Below are positions 23,688 to 33,903 of a stretch of DNA of 59,687 nucleotides, piece after piece (position 1 is the stretch's first letter; each line of letters opens with the position of its first letter). A model generated the notes under the pieces. That model did not search any database, was not told the DNA's origin, and saw only the letters and a list, made by a program, of their open reading frames with translations. Origin of the DNA: Peronospora farinosa (taxonomy: Eukaryota > Oomycota > Peronosporomycetes > Peronosporales > Peronosporaceae); the NCBI GenBank assembly GCA_947646735.1, contig CANTFK010000416.1:1-59687 (forward strand), given 5' to 3'. The position numbers and the translations under genes are program-made.

Positions 23688-24484
23688 CTACGAATGAGCT
23701 TTACGCTCAGCGATCATAGCCTTCACCCATTCCTTGGCTTCGTCGCTGTCCATGACTTGTTGATATGTCGTCGGTGCATCATTTGCATCACCAATACTTG
23801 CCGCATATGCTAGTACAGCTTCTGCAAGTAGATTATCTTTATCAATACGAGGTCGTTTGGGTGACGGCGGATAGAAATGATCGTCATTGTCAGGATCATC
23901 GTCGCTATCCATTGTGTTCCCGTCAGCCATAATCATTCCATTCCCAAGAAGAAGAGATGGTTATCTTAGACGTCGATATCGTTCCCTTTCGGGTCTGAAA
24001 ACCATGTAACTGTTTGCTGTTTGCTGTTGACTCATGTACCCGATGATATGTCGTTAATTCTCTTCCTGATGACATAGGCTCATGTTAACTTTCTTGCATC
24101 TCGACGTCTTCAAATAGGTCCGCTGTCGATTCCATTGGTTCATCTTCCACAGAAGATTCCTTCTCATTTTCAGGCTGAGCCACTTCGTCGATGTCCTTTA
24201 TCACGTTGATGACTTCAGTCTTTTCTGTCATCGACGTGCTATAAATTCCATTAACCTCGCGTTCGTCTAACTTCACTGATCTTGACATCTTGACTTTATT
24301 TAGCTTCAGTTCATAGACGCGATAGCCCTTCGTATTGTCCCCATAGCCAAGGAACATACACTTGAAGCTATTTGGCTCGAGCTTTGTGCGCTTAGCGTCG
24401 TCGACATGAGCATAACCAATTGATTCAAACACTCGCAAGTGGTCCAGTCGAGGCTTCATCTTAAATCTAATCGCGTATGGAGTC
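23688..24484 (-). pseudogene. Copia integrase C-terminal part and integrase-RT linker
   Basis: 24085-24484 encodes the conserved copia segment KPRLDHLRVFESIGYAHVDD with CMFLGYGDNTKGYRV, which follows the integrase catalytic core. 23688-23936 encodes an acidic linker ending in the DEAKEWVKAM stretch that precedes RT. The segment is cut off from the integrase core by Gypsy A at 24490 and contains at least one frame break (about 23940-24084). Confidence 0.85.
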
Positions 24485-24489
24485 GCGTC

Positions 24490-24807
24490 TGTAACGGGCT
24501 AAGGACCCGTTACCCTCTTACACTAAAAGGGCGTTGAGGAAGCGCTCTTAATTAACTCGTAAATATAACTCTGTTTTATTTTGTTTTAGTTTTAATTCGC
24601 AGTAAGTGCGAATATGTTCCCTAGCTCATGGGAACCACTCATAATGGAAGGCAATTTATTATTGGTTAATTATTGGGTCTGGCACCCCAATAATAAACCA
24701 ATAATAAAATGACGCGCAGTATCCGCTAATCGGATACTGCCCTATGCCTACTTATGTAATTATGTATTAATCCTACAACTACTCATGTAATAGGTTGCCC
24801 CATTACA
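24490..24807 (-). repeat. Gypsy A 3' LTR (left)
   Basis: 318 bp. By eye it differs from the right LTR at about 10 substitutions and two single-base indels, roughly 3-4%. The target duplicate GCGTC abuts at 24485-24489. Confidence 0.95.
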
Positions 24808-24822
24808 TCACCCCCCCTCATA
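24808..24822 (-). promoter_or_regulatory. Gypsy A polypurine tract
   Basis: Minus-strand ATGAGGGGGGGTGA directly upstream of the 3' LTR, the usual plus-strand priming site. Confidence 0.75.
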
Positions 24823-24927
24823 AGTTGTGCTTACTACAAAGTAAGCACATAACACAAAAATGATTCTTTCCACCAAAGATGCAGCGACACAACCTCGAAC
24901 CTGCTCAGTGATGCACAACTGAGCAGC

Positions 24928-25663
24928 ATGACCCTGACCGCGCGCGCAAGGATATATCTGACGACAACAACCGTACGATCTGCAGGGAGCAGACACCGCG
25001 AGTCACGGACGCACACTTGATCCCGTGGACGCTATACAGTTATATCGGCGCTAATCATCCAGAATTGCGACAGCTCATAACGAAACACTTCATTCGCTAT
25101 CATTTTGTTGGTGCAGTGGTGTACCACAGAGTTCTTGATCGTGATGTCGCTGGTTCGATCCCCACGTGCGCCAAATTCGATTTGCGCACCCGATGCATAA
25201 ACTAAGGGAGGAGGAGCATCACGACGGAAGCCCTCTGGCGATGGGCGCCGATTCTCGTAATCGGGCGCCTGTACAGTCGAATGATGAGCTGCGTCTACTT
25301 CACGCTGAAGTCGAGGAATCGAAGCATGCCCTACTTGATGCTCGCGAGATGGCTGAGAGAGCTCAAGATCTTGCGGATGCTGCGACTGAGGCTGCTGAGC
25401 GGACTCGACGTGAGCAGCTGGACTGGTTGAGCGCCTACGTCAACTTGAGAAGACTGCGTTCGGAGGACCCCAGCAGATCGAGTCTGCACGCGTTCGGGCA
25501 GGACTTGGTCCCAGTCGTCGTCAACGTCGTCGTCAAGGTATGTCGGATTTCGAGCCGGCACAGAAGAGCGGGGAAGATTCGAAGGGAGATCCGCCGGCAG
25601 GTAAGCCTTGAGGTGCCCGACGTAGAACGTCGGGTGCAAACGCATAGATGTAGGTATGTCTAG
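24928..25663 (+). pseudogene. Antisense coiled-coil reading frame in the 3' region of Gypsy A
   Basis: Plus-strand fragments in neighbouring frames: 24928-25020 (30 aa, from an ATG), 25017-25205 starting at LIPWTLY, and 25166-25663 (165 aa). The last contains a strong heptad-like helix rich in Ala, Glu and Arg (NDELRLLHAEVEESKHALL, then AEAAERTRREQ-type sequence). LIPWTLY...GANHPE aligns with LIPWSLY...GAHAPD in the antisense frame of Gypsy B at the same place. The reading frame is broken, including by a tRNA-like sequence at 25109-25173. It starts about 120 bp past the 3' LTR and overlaps the end of pol in antisense. No function is known; a nucleic-acid or Gag-interacting regulator is speculation. 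Confidence 0.5.
25109..25173 (+). ncRNA. tRNA-like (A box/B box) sequence inside Gypsy A
   Basis: TGGTGCAGTGG (25109-25119) matches the A-box consensus and GGTTCGATCCC (25152-25162) the B box of an internal Pol III promoter, at tRNA-like spacing. The ends TGGTGCA and TGCGCCA can pair as a 7-bp stem. The unit is only about 65 nt and lacks a convincing anticodon or T stem, so it is a decayed tRNA or tRNA-derived SINE head, not a working tRNA gene. ATTCG occurs on both sides (25092-25096, 25175-25179), a weak candidate duplication. It lies where Gypsy B encodes its chromodomain. Confidence 0.4.
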
Positions 25664-27274
25664 CGTGTAAGCGTCACCATGCACCTTAACAACCCGAAAT
25701 GGGCCAATATATCTTGACGCTAACTTATTAGCGCCCAAATTCGTCACTGAGGTGTTTGGTAATCCACTTGTTGATAACAAAACTCTGTCACCTTCTTGAA
25801 ATATCAACATATTCTTTCGACCTCTTCTGTCTGCATTCTCATTTTGCTTGTCGGCTGCCTCTTGTAATGCATCACGCACAAAACGCGTGATTCCTTGTCG
25901 TAATAGTAGGAATTCAGTTACTGCAGCCGAAATTACAGGCGACGTATTCTCTTTTGGAGCAAAATTGGCAACGGGAGACGCGATGGAAAGCATCGCGTCA
26001 GGAGTCGATATGCCGTTGTTCACGAAATTACCAGTATTAGGTGCATCGGCAGCAACCTTATGCGCATCGTAATCAATCATCAATAGTTTCGGCGCAATTC
26101 CATCCGTAGATACTCCCCCACCAAGCTTGGAAACAGGGTGTTCTGAAGCTGAGAGAGCAAGCAGCGCTGGAACGCGAGAATGCCTCGCGTTGTTAACGAA
26201 AAGGGCGTCAACCCGGTTGACGCATGGACAGCATTGTTGATTGCAAACTCTGCAAGTGGAAGAAATGAACTCCATGATGAGAACGATGTTGCATAACTGC
26301 GCAAGACATCTTCGAGCACTCTGTTCACACGCTCCGTTTGCACATCCGTCTCTGGATGGGCCGCCCTAGACATAAGCAACCTCGTGCCTAATAGCTGAAA
26401 TAATTCGGCCCAGAAAGCCGAAGTGAAACGCGGGTCACGGTCCGAAACAATAGATTCTGGCAAGCCGTGATGCCTAAAGATAAGATCAATGAAGATCTTC
26501 GCTGTCGTCTCCGCCGTAATGTTGGCGGACCGGAGCAAAATGCACCATTTTGCTGAACCAATTCACTAGAACCAATACGCCCGTGCATTTCTGTTCATCC
26601 GGTGGAAGGCCAAAGATAAAATCCATGCTGACCGAGCGCCAGGCTTCCGTAGCAATCGGAAGCGGGCGCAATGGAGCTTGTGAAGACGGCGCGGGCTTCA
26701 CACGCTGACAGGTTTCACAGGAGCGCACCCATTTCTGGATGTATTTATACATTCGCGGCCAGAAAAATACGCGAGAAATAGCTGCAAACGTCTTCTCGCG
26801 ACCCAGGTGTCCGCCAGCTGGGCTGTCGTGAAATTCATGAACCAATCGGGCTCGAAGGTCGTCATCAGCAGGGATGACGACACGCGGGGAATCAAAGACG
26901 TCCATCGTGTACGTCAGCAACGAACTGTCAAGCGCGTAGCGCTTGATGTTGTCGCGTGTTGGTCTCGTCAACTTCACGAGTAATTTTTCGCTCGGGTTTC
27001 TGAGATAGTTGATGATTCCTGCATAGAAGGAAACATTCGTGTAGGATTCAGCAATCTGAGTTCGGATCGAAAGCACGGGGGTCGAAATCATCGCATTAAG
27101 TCCCAGTTCAATACAACACACACAGATATCTTCGTCGTCATCAACATACTCCGTTTGATGACCCATGTCGCGCCGAGGATCGTAATCAGGACGACGAGAA
27201 AGCGCGTCAGAGAGAATGTTATTCTTGCCAGGCTTGTAATGCACCACAAAATTATACTCGGCAAAAAATGACAA
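25331..27274 (-). pseudogene. Gypsy A RNase H end and integrase
   Basis: 26486-27274 holds the end of RNase H (VVHYKPGKNNILSDALSRRP) and the integrase zinc-binding region (GHLGREKT ... CETCQRVK), then MDFIFGLPPD and WFSKMVHFAPV of the core. 26080-26538, in another frame, holds the rest of the core (SDRDPRFTSAFW, HPETDVQTERVNRVLED). 25331-26275 carries the GPY/F module (YIGPFRVVKVHGDAYTLD ... HPTFYVGHLKAY). At least two frame changes break the protein. Past the GPY/F module the frame enters the region that overlaps the antisense coiled coil. No complete chromodomain is seen, unlike in Gypsy B. Confidence 0.85.
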
Positions 27275-28405
27275 CTACCGTGCCATACGCTGGGACAAGT
27301 GAGGACTCTTGACGGCGGTACGCAATGATGCGTGATCTGTGTAGATAGAAAACATCTTTTCGCCGAGCAAATCTACTCTAAACTTGATTAGCGCGTAACG
27401 CATAGCCAAAAGTTCCTTGTCGTGTACCGGATAATTTTTCTCGGCAGATTTCATCTGTCGTGATTGAAAACTCACGACGCTCTCTCGACCCTCGTCATCA
27501 AATTGCATGAGGGCACATCCTATAGCGAAATTGCTCGCGTCACATACGACGTGGAATGGATTAGAGTCGTCAGGTAACATCAGCACCGGTGCCTCGGACA
27601 AGCTCTTCTTTACGGAGTCGAAGGCAGATTGATGTTCTGCCGTCCATAACCATACTGCATCTTTCTTGAGCAAAGTTGATAATGGGTGAATTAGCTCAGC
27701 ATAGTTCTTCGTATACTTATGCAAGTAATTCGCCAGACCGAGCCATTGACGTAATTCAGTTTGGTTCCTGGGCGTTGGCCAGGAACAGATCGATGAGATA
27801 TTCTCAGGATCAGCTCGGACACCTTCCTTGCTGACGTAACAACCGAGTACTGGAATCTCGGGAGCGCAGAAGACACATTTCTTCAGATTAGCATGCAATT
27901 TATTCTCGCGCATAACTTGAAACACCTGCTTAAAGTGTCGAAGGTGTACCTCCGTAGCGCTGAGCTTTTGCTCAGCGCGGCTGTGAGCGAAAATGTCGTC
28001 AAAGTAGCTCGGTGCAAAGTCGCGAAGTGGGCGAAGTACTTGTGTCACCATCCGATTGAACGTAGCTGGAGCATTCTTAAGACCTTGTGGCATGACTAAA
28101 CACTCCCAAAGCATCCCGCTTGGGGTTCTGACCGCAGTGAACGGAATGTCACTGTCCCTCATGAGGTTCGGATAGAAACCGTCTGTCAGATCTATGGCGC
28201 TGTAGATCTTGCTCCCGGACATGGTATTTAATACCATGTCTTTTCGAGGTATAGGCGTTTGAGCCGGGATCGTGGCGTCATTCAGCTTGTTGAAGGCTTG
28301 TACAATTCGTCAACTGCCGGTGGCTTTCTTCACACAGAAAGTCGGACTCGAATGTGGTGAGATACTCTCGCGGACATGGCCAGCCTTGCGGCGACACTCG
28401 AAAAA
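27275..28405 (-). pseudogene. Gypsy A reverse transcriptase and RNase H
   Basis: The open part is 27275-28237. It contains the fingers and palm of Ty3/gypsy RT ([24 protein letters not shown]), the catalytic YFDDIF, and RNase H start motifs (FHVVCDASNFAIGCAL). Upstream, in-frame stops near 28308 and 28405 interrupt the N-terminal RT segment that begins in 28406-29092. The catalytic residues remain. Confidence 0.88.
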
Positions 28406-29092
28406 TTAATCAATAGCGATGACTTGGTCGCGCGGTAAGGGCCACTGCCGTGTCACGCAATATTTCGATCCTGGCACGAGATCTATCTCGTGCCGCACAC
28501 CACGATCCGCCGGAAGCTCAGCTGGAATTTTCTCCAGGAAAATATCGGCGTACTCACGGACGATATCGTATACAGGGTTGCCCGAAGCACGAATAGCATC
28601 CCAAGACTGTGCCGCGAAGCGTTCTTCGCGCGCTGATTTAGGCTCGGCGCTCTTCGGGTGAGCCTCCAGAACTTCTTCACTGGCTGCTTCGGTGGCTGAA
28701 ACGATGCACACTTGCTCGATGTCGCCGGCCTTGAGGTCATGAAGGAAGTCTTTCCATTTAAGGTCTGGTAGAGATGTGATATCTGCAGCAGTGCACGGTG
28801 GGCTCTCTACCTCAATGTAGCGGCCACGATGTGGGGATCCCTCCACATATTCAAGGGCGCATACGGATTCCGTCACCACCGAATCAGATGTATCAGCATG
28901 TTGACGTAAATTGCGTCGTCTCGGTGATCGGCGTGCTCCTTTCTTGCGTTTTCTCTTGCGTCTCGAGCCCCTGCTCGAGACTGACACGTCGCTATCACAA
29001 GAGGATGATGTACCCCCCTCTAGACTTGGGAGCTCTGTCTCCACCACGTCGGTCTCATGCGGATCCATAGTCCGCCCCATCTCGTCAGTCAA
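28406..29092 (-). CDS. Gypsy A pre-RT segment
   Basis: A 228-aa open segment between the tandem-repeat linker and RT. It starts Ser/Lys/Arg-rich (RGSRRKRKRKKGARRSPRRR, a nuclear-localisation-like basic cluster) and continues with [18 protein letters not shown], then the conserved gypsy pre-RT stretch ending [15 protein letters not shown]. The matching segment of Gypsy B keeps the YVEGSP and IEVESPP motifs. It is part of pol, not an independent gene. Confidence 0.7.
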   Translation of the reverse strand: MTDEMGRTMDPHETDVVETELPSLEGGTSSSCDSDVSVSSRGSRRKRKRKKGARRSPRRRNLRQHADTSDSVVTESVCALEYVEGSPHRGRYIEVESPPCTAADITSLPDLKWKDFLHDLKAGDIEQVCIVSATEAASEEVLEAHPKSAEPKSAREERFAAQSWDAIRASGNPVYDIVREYADIFLEKIPAELPADRGVRHEIDLVPGSKYCVTRQWPLPRDQVIAID

Positions 29093-29129
29093 AAGCGAGA
29101 GCTCGTCTTCGACCGCTTCATTTGTTTGC

Positions 29130-29640
29130 GGGAGCCCCTGTTCGACCCCCTCGATATTTATCGGGATCCTCTGCTCGTCCGATATACTTGTACGCGGGAG
29201 CCCCTGCTCGACCGCCTCGATATTTATCGGGAGCCTCTGCTCGTCCGATGTACTTGTACGCGGGAGCCCCTGCTCGACCGCCTCGATATTTATTGGGAGC
29301 CTCTGCTCGTCCGATGTGCTTGTATGCGGGAGCTCCTGCTCGACCGCCTCGAAATTGATCGGGAGCCTCTGCTCGTCCGATGTGCTTGTATGCGGGAGCC
29401 CCTGCTCGACCGCCTCGAAATTGTTAGGGAGCCTCTGCTCGTCCGATGTGCTTGTATGCGGGAGCCCCTGCTCGACCGCCTCGTTGAGAATCGGGAACCC
29501 CTGTTCGACCTATGTCTGTGTGTACGGGAACCGCTGTTCGACCGCCTCGTTGTGCATCGGGAACCCCTGTTCGACCGATGTCTGTGTATGCGGGAACCGC
29601 TGTTCGACCGCTTCGTTCTGTGGCTCCGTCAGTGTAACGG
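29130..29640 (-). repeat. 66-bp tandem repeats in the Gypsy A protease-RT linker
   Basis: Units of about 66 bp (22 codons), with repeat starts at 29195 and 29261, encode EAVEQGLP then TSTSDEQRLP on the minus strand, about five full units plus shorter EQGFP variants near 29500-29620. The units are highly similar and in frame with pol, so copy number can change without a frameshift. The same peptide theme recurs in Gypsy B. Confidence 0.85.
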
Positions 29641-30201
29641 AACATACTGCGCACAGAGGGCCATCGCTCTCTCTGTGTTGACTACTAGTCGTGGCGAGTT
29701 CGTTCACGACCCTGACGTGAGGCCAATCGGATGAAGCGACCAACAAATGAGTAAACACTTCACTGACGTCATAACCGCTTCGTCGTTTGACGGGCCGAGA
29801 TAGCCAATCTATCTTCGGCTGATACCGTGACAGCCACGGTATCCCAACTATGCAATCAAATGCATAGTTCGTCTTGTACACCAAAATTCGTCGTTGCTCT
29901 GGAAACCGTCGAAAGTGTACGGTAAAACCACTGTTTTACGCGGGACACGTTTTGGTTGTCCATCGGCAAGTTTGACAACGATGTCACCTGGACCTTCTCG
30001 AACCGTGACAGTCGAAGGGAGAAGGGACAAACAGGTTGCACGAAAGAAGTTGTTGGAAGCGCCAGAATCCAACAACGCTCGAAGTGGACGCTTCACTCCA
30101 GCGACGATGAGACTGATAATAATCAGTCTCGAATCATCGCGCATGGTGGTGGCATTGAAGTGGGTATAAATCACTTTGGGGCTAGGAGCCCGAGCTCCCA
30201 C
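29510..30201 (-). pseudogene. Gypsy A protease and linker
   Basis: 29848-30201 encodes an aspartic protease with the active-site motif LLDSGASNNFF, followed by VKLADGQP and LPYTFDGF. A frame change near 29860 leads into 29510-29884 (YAFDCIVGIPWLSRYQPKIDW), the C-terminal half of the retroviral-type protease fold, and then into the repeat linker. Confidence 0.85.
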
Positions 30202-30318
30202 CTGATTACTCGGGGCTCCATTTCTGCAGTAGGGCGCCCCACGCCTACTGGAACCGCTCGTTTTTTGGCGGGACCACCGACGACACAGCGTCTCCTCGTG
30301 AGACAGCTGTGTTCATAG

Positions 30319-31274
30319 TCACCGGCGCAGGTGCACGACAGACAGCCGCACGGGGCCTGTTTTACCACAGCGAAAACACTTCATCGTGTTAGGATTGCGA
30401 ATGTCGCGGCTTAATGATTTGCCGCGACCACGAGAGGACTCAATTGCATCAATTTCCATTGGCTCTAAGCCAGACGTCCGGGAATGTTGTGACGCTGCGT
30501 GCAGGTACGACGACGCGACAGTGTAATCCTCACGAAGCGCGAGGGCAAATGCCCCCTCGAGGGACTTTGGCTCAGCACGTGTGAGGCAGTAACGCGTCAT
30601 GCCCTCTTGCATACCAAAAATAAAGACAAGGACTTGTGAAGCCATGTCAATTGGCTGCGTAGTAATGCACGAAGCAAGATGACGTGTCTTCTGCACGTAG
30701 TCACGCATCGACAGCTTGCTCTGTGGAGTGAGAAGAAATTTGCACGCAAGGGAGATTCATCTTGAGGAGGCTCGAAAGCCAGTCGTAAGTCACGCTGGAT
30801 ATCGTCCAGCGTAGGAAACGCCGACTCATCTACGACGAGCTTTCCGAGAGCCCATTTCTTGGCTTTGCCGGCAAGGCAAGACAACAGGAAATTGACCTTG
30901 GACGTCGGAGCGTCAATTAATCCTGACGCTATTGCAATATCCACCTCGCGAAACCAGCGATTAAGGGGGAGACGATCCGGACCATCACCGGAGTACATTG
31001 ACGTCTCCATATTGATAGCATCATGGTGCGAAGTGCGCGGGACTCGCCGATTCGCTTCGGCGAGCTCGCGCACCATAAAGTCTTGGATGGCGGCACGTTG
31101 AGCATCAGGCGTCGCTGTGCTCAGCAGCGAAGTCACAATAGTTTCACCAGACACCGCCGCGAGGCGATGTAGTGCCTACCACTCCACCGAGGTGAGATGT
31201 GAAAAATCAGAATGCTCCAGCGAGACCGCTGGAGCCACCGAAGACTCGCCCATGTTCCTCTCGAGTCTGGTCAT
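30319..31274 (-). pseudogene. Gypsy A gag
   Basis: It opens at an ATG near 31274. A TAG interrupts it after SVEW. The capsid-like region (31154-30597) contains [17 protein letters not shown] and [10 protein letters not shown] frameshift joins it to 30319-30708 ([14 protein letters not shown] ... EPMEIDAIESS), which ends at a partial zinc knuckle (CFRCGKTG). It is the structural protein that would package element RNA; inactive as it stands. Confidence 0.85.
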
Positions 31275-31300
31275 TGGAAGGACTACGAAGTTCTACCAGG

Positions 31301-31618
31301 TGTAACGGGCTAAGGACCCATTACCGTCTTACACTAAAAGGGTCATGAGGAAGCGCTCTTAATTAACTCGTAAATATAACTCTGTTTTATTTTGTTTTGT
31401 TTTAATTCGCAGTAAGTGCGAATATGTTCCCTAGCTCATGAGAACCACTCAATATGGAAGTCAATTTATTATTGGTTAATTATTGGGTCTGGCACCCCAA
31501 TAATAAACCAATAATAAAATGACGCGCAGTATCCGCTAATCGGATACTGCCCTATGCCTACTTATGTAATTTATGTATTAATCCTATAACTACTCATGTA
31601 ATAGGTTGCCCCATTACA
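31301..31618 (-). repeat. Gypsy A 5' LTR (right)
   Basis: 318 bp. The right target duplicate GCGTC follows at 31619-31623. The adjoining 31281-31300 gives, on the minus strand, CCTGGTAGAACTTC, the likely tRNA primer-binding site (TGGTAG resembles the end of an initiator-Met tRNA). Confidence 0.95.
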
Positions 31619-32447
31619 GCGTCAGTGTGTGTGCTGTTTGTTGTCCGGTTAATTAAGTACACTGTCGTGCTAAATGCCTCTACCCACCAGGAAGTAGATA
31701 CACCCTTGTAGTGAATAATGCTCCGTGCCTTCTCCATTATCGTTCGGTTCATCCGCTCAGCCACTCCATTTTGTTGAGGGCTGTATGGCACAGTCTTTTG
31801 ATGAACAATTCCGTTACGCTGACAAATTTCATCCATGGCCTTGTTTACAAACTCAGTGCCGTTGTCAGAGCGTAGACACTTGATGCGCTCTCCCCACTGA
31901 TTCTCGTACATGGTCTTGAAAGACTCAAAGGTTCTCGGCACTTCGCTCTTCTTCTTAAGGAAGTATGACAAAACGTACTTCGAGTAGTCGTCAACGAAGG
32001 TAAGCACATACTTTGCGCCACCTTTTGATCTCGTCTTCATCGGTCCTATTACGTCCGTGTGCACAAGTTCCAGAACACGGGACGTCTTCGTCTGTGAATG
32101 AGATGGGAATTGTGTCACCGTTTGCTTGCATTTCAATCATCCACTGCATAACGCCTTCGTCTTGAAAATGGTAATTGGAATACCAGTCGTCACACGCTGC
32201 GTCTTTTCCAGCGCGTCCTTGTTCAAGTGACCCATACGAGCGTACCAAAGATCATAATTGCTATCGACGTCCGAATATTCCACGTATTGCGCCTTTTCCT
32301 GCTGACATTCTAGTATGTAGGCCTTGCCAACCTTTTTCCCCGAGGCAGTGGCTTGGTTTTTGTTCCAAATGATACATGATGTGTGCTCGAACTCTACATT
32401 GAGTCCGCGTTCTGCAAGCTTGCCGACCGATAGTAGTCGTCGATCCA
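31619..32447 (-). pseudogene. Copia pre-integrase and integrase core, between the two gypsies
   Basis: 32137-32448 encodes the GAG-pre-integrase segment (RRLLSVGKLAERGLNVEF, LWYARMGHLNKDALEK). 31624-32136 encodes the integrase core, with HTDVIGPM and FVDDYSKY, the catalytic SDNGTEF, and the Glu in PYSPQQNGVAERMNRTI. The zinc-binding stretch is frameshifted between the two. Gypsy B interrupts the left-hand protein context (protease to RRLLS) and Gypsy A the right (after NRTTNSTHTDA). Confidence 0.9.
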
Positions 32448-32789
32448 TGTAACGGGGCTAGAACGTACCGTCACTAGCTTACACGTGCGCTTGAGGAAGA
32501 CTCAAGCCCGAGTATTAGGTATTAAGTAAATTTAACTCTGATTTTTATTTTGGTTTTAATTCGTACTAATTACGAAGATTTTAGTCGTAATAAATACGAC
32601 AGTGTTCCCGCCTTTCGGGAACCACACAATTTCAGGTTGATTTATCATTGGTCCATATTGGGGACTTTAGGCCCAATAATAAACCAATAATAAATTACCA
32701 CGCTGTGCCCGCTATTCGGGCCCAGCACCTGCCTACATATGTAATTGTTTATTTGTGTTAATGCTATATGTGTAATGTAGCCCATTACA
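32448..32789 (-). repeat. Gypsy B 3' LTR (left)
   Basis: 342 bp, about 99% identical to the right copy. It starts TGTAACGGGG and ends CCCATTACA. The target duplicate ATCCA abuts at 32443-32447. Confidence 0.95.
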
Positions 32790-32868
32790 TCACCCCCTTC
32801 TCATGACAGCACTCATCAACCGTGAGTGCTCAACTGTCGAAAACCCTTTGCCCACAAACGAATAAGCA

Positions 32869-33903
32869 ATGTCCGGAGACCCAGAACCCAATCTAGCAGG
32901 ACGCCCAAGATACATCAGCGGGAATGCATCAACCAGCATCATGGCGCGGCAGCTCATACCTTGGTCGCTGTACGACTTGTCCGGAGCTCACGCTCCGGAC
33001 TCACTGGACATGATGCGGGAATACTTCCGCCGATTTCGAAAACTGCGCGGGAAAGGTCTTGATGGAATCGAGCATGAAGCTCTACAACGTTCTTGGTGCG
33101 CCTTCATCCAACGTTGGAATCGGATGCTCGAGGATGGTAGCAGCTTCCAGTTATGGCTCGCCAATCGAGAGGAACTTCGCGATTCTCGCCTCGCAATCGT
33201 GATATGTATTCACCGCGACGTTCTCGTTCACGGCATCGTTCTCGTTCGCGACATCGTTCTCGTTCGCGTCATCGTTTCCGTTTCCGACAACGTGAATCTC
33301 CTTACCGCTCTCGTTTGTCACGAGACGTTCGCGTGCTCGCCCGCCTTGGAATAGTCCGACTTCGTGGCTTCATACGACAGAACCACATACGAAGGAGCGA
33401 GGAACGTGGTTCTCATGTATCCTGCTCGGGAGGGAATCCAAGCCAACGTACTCGGTACCTACGCACGGATGGAACCGCACGCTTCTCATGAGCCGACTGC
33501 AGTAATGGTTGTGGAGGGTCCTCGTGACCCACACTGCGGTCTACAATCCAGCGCACCTGTCCCTCCGCATCAACAAGCGGAGGAGGGCTCTCGCGGTGGT
33601 AGAGCTGGCGTCCTGGTTGCCCAGGACGATGTTGATCAGGCCGTGAATATAGCTGCCGATGCTCGGCTGGAGGCTGAGGCTGCCAGTGAACGTGCTGCCC
33701 AGGCGGAGAAGACTTCGAGTGAGACCCGACAGTCGAACCGTGAACTGCTCGAGCGGATAAGGATTCTGGAGCGCCAGATGCTTGGTCAGGTTCAGACGGG
33801 ATCGAGACCCCGCCCCATGTCATCGGCGCGTCGAGCGCGACGGGAAGGCCGTTCGACTTACGAACCCCTGAAGCCGGCGTCGGAGCCAAACCGTGAAGCG
33901 TAG
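32869..33903 (+). pseudogene. Antisense RS-rich and coiled-coil reading frame in the 3' region of Gypsy B
   Basis: It opens at an ATG 79 bp past the 3' LTR. 32869-33170 encodes a helical N-terminus (LIPWSLYDLSGAHAPD, then MREYFRRFRKLRGKGLDG). A one-base shift near 33170 leads to an RS-rich stretch (RSRSRHRSRSRHRSRSRHR), and a second shift near 33360 leads to 33364-33903, with a long coiled coil (VDQAVNIAADARLEAEAASE ... RELLERIRILERQM) and a basic tail. The joined length would be about 340 aa. The first half lies outside pol and the second half overlaps the pol end in antisense. The LIPW[ST]LY motif and coiled coil recur in Gypsy A. RS stretches typically mediate RNA or protein contacts; the actual role is unknown. 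Confidence 0.55.

Larger units (their letters stand above)
24490..31618 (-). mobile_element. Gypsy A: Ty3/gypsy LTR retrotransposon inserted in the copia integrase
   Basis: 7129 bp, with LTRs at 24490-24807 and 31301-31618 (TGTAACGGG...CCCATTACA) and the 5-bp duplication GCGTC at 24485-24489 and 31619-31623. The order on the minus strand is gag, protease, repeat-rich linker, RT, RNase H, integrase with a GPY/F module. The primer-binding site beside the right LTR starts TGGTAGAAC, and the 3' purine tract (ATGAGGGGGGG) abuts the left LTR. Multiple stops and frameshifts make it defective. A plus-strand frame lies between pol and the 3' LTR. It is related to Gypsy B but a clearly separate family. 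Confidence 0.95.

Noticed and set aside
28911..29734. Long plus-strand frames of 225-256 codons opposite the Gypsy A linker
   Set aside because: They are repeats of the complement of the 66-bp pol repeats, whose unit is a multiple of three and so keeps all frames open. The minus frame matches Gypsy B and is the coding one.
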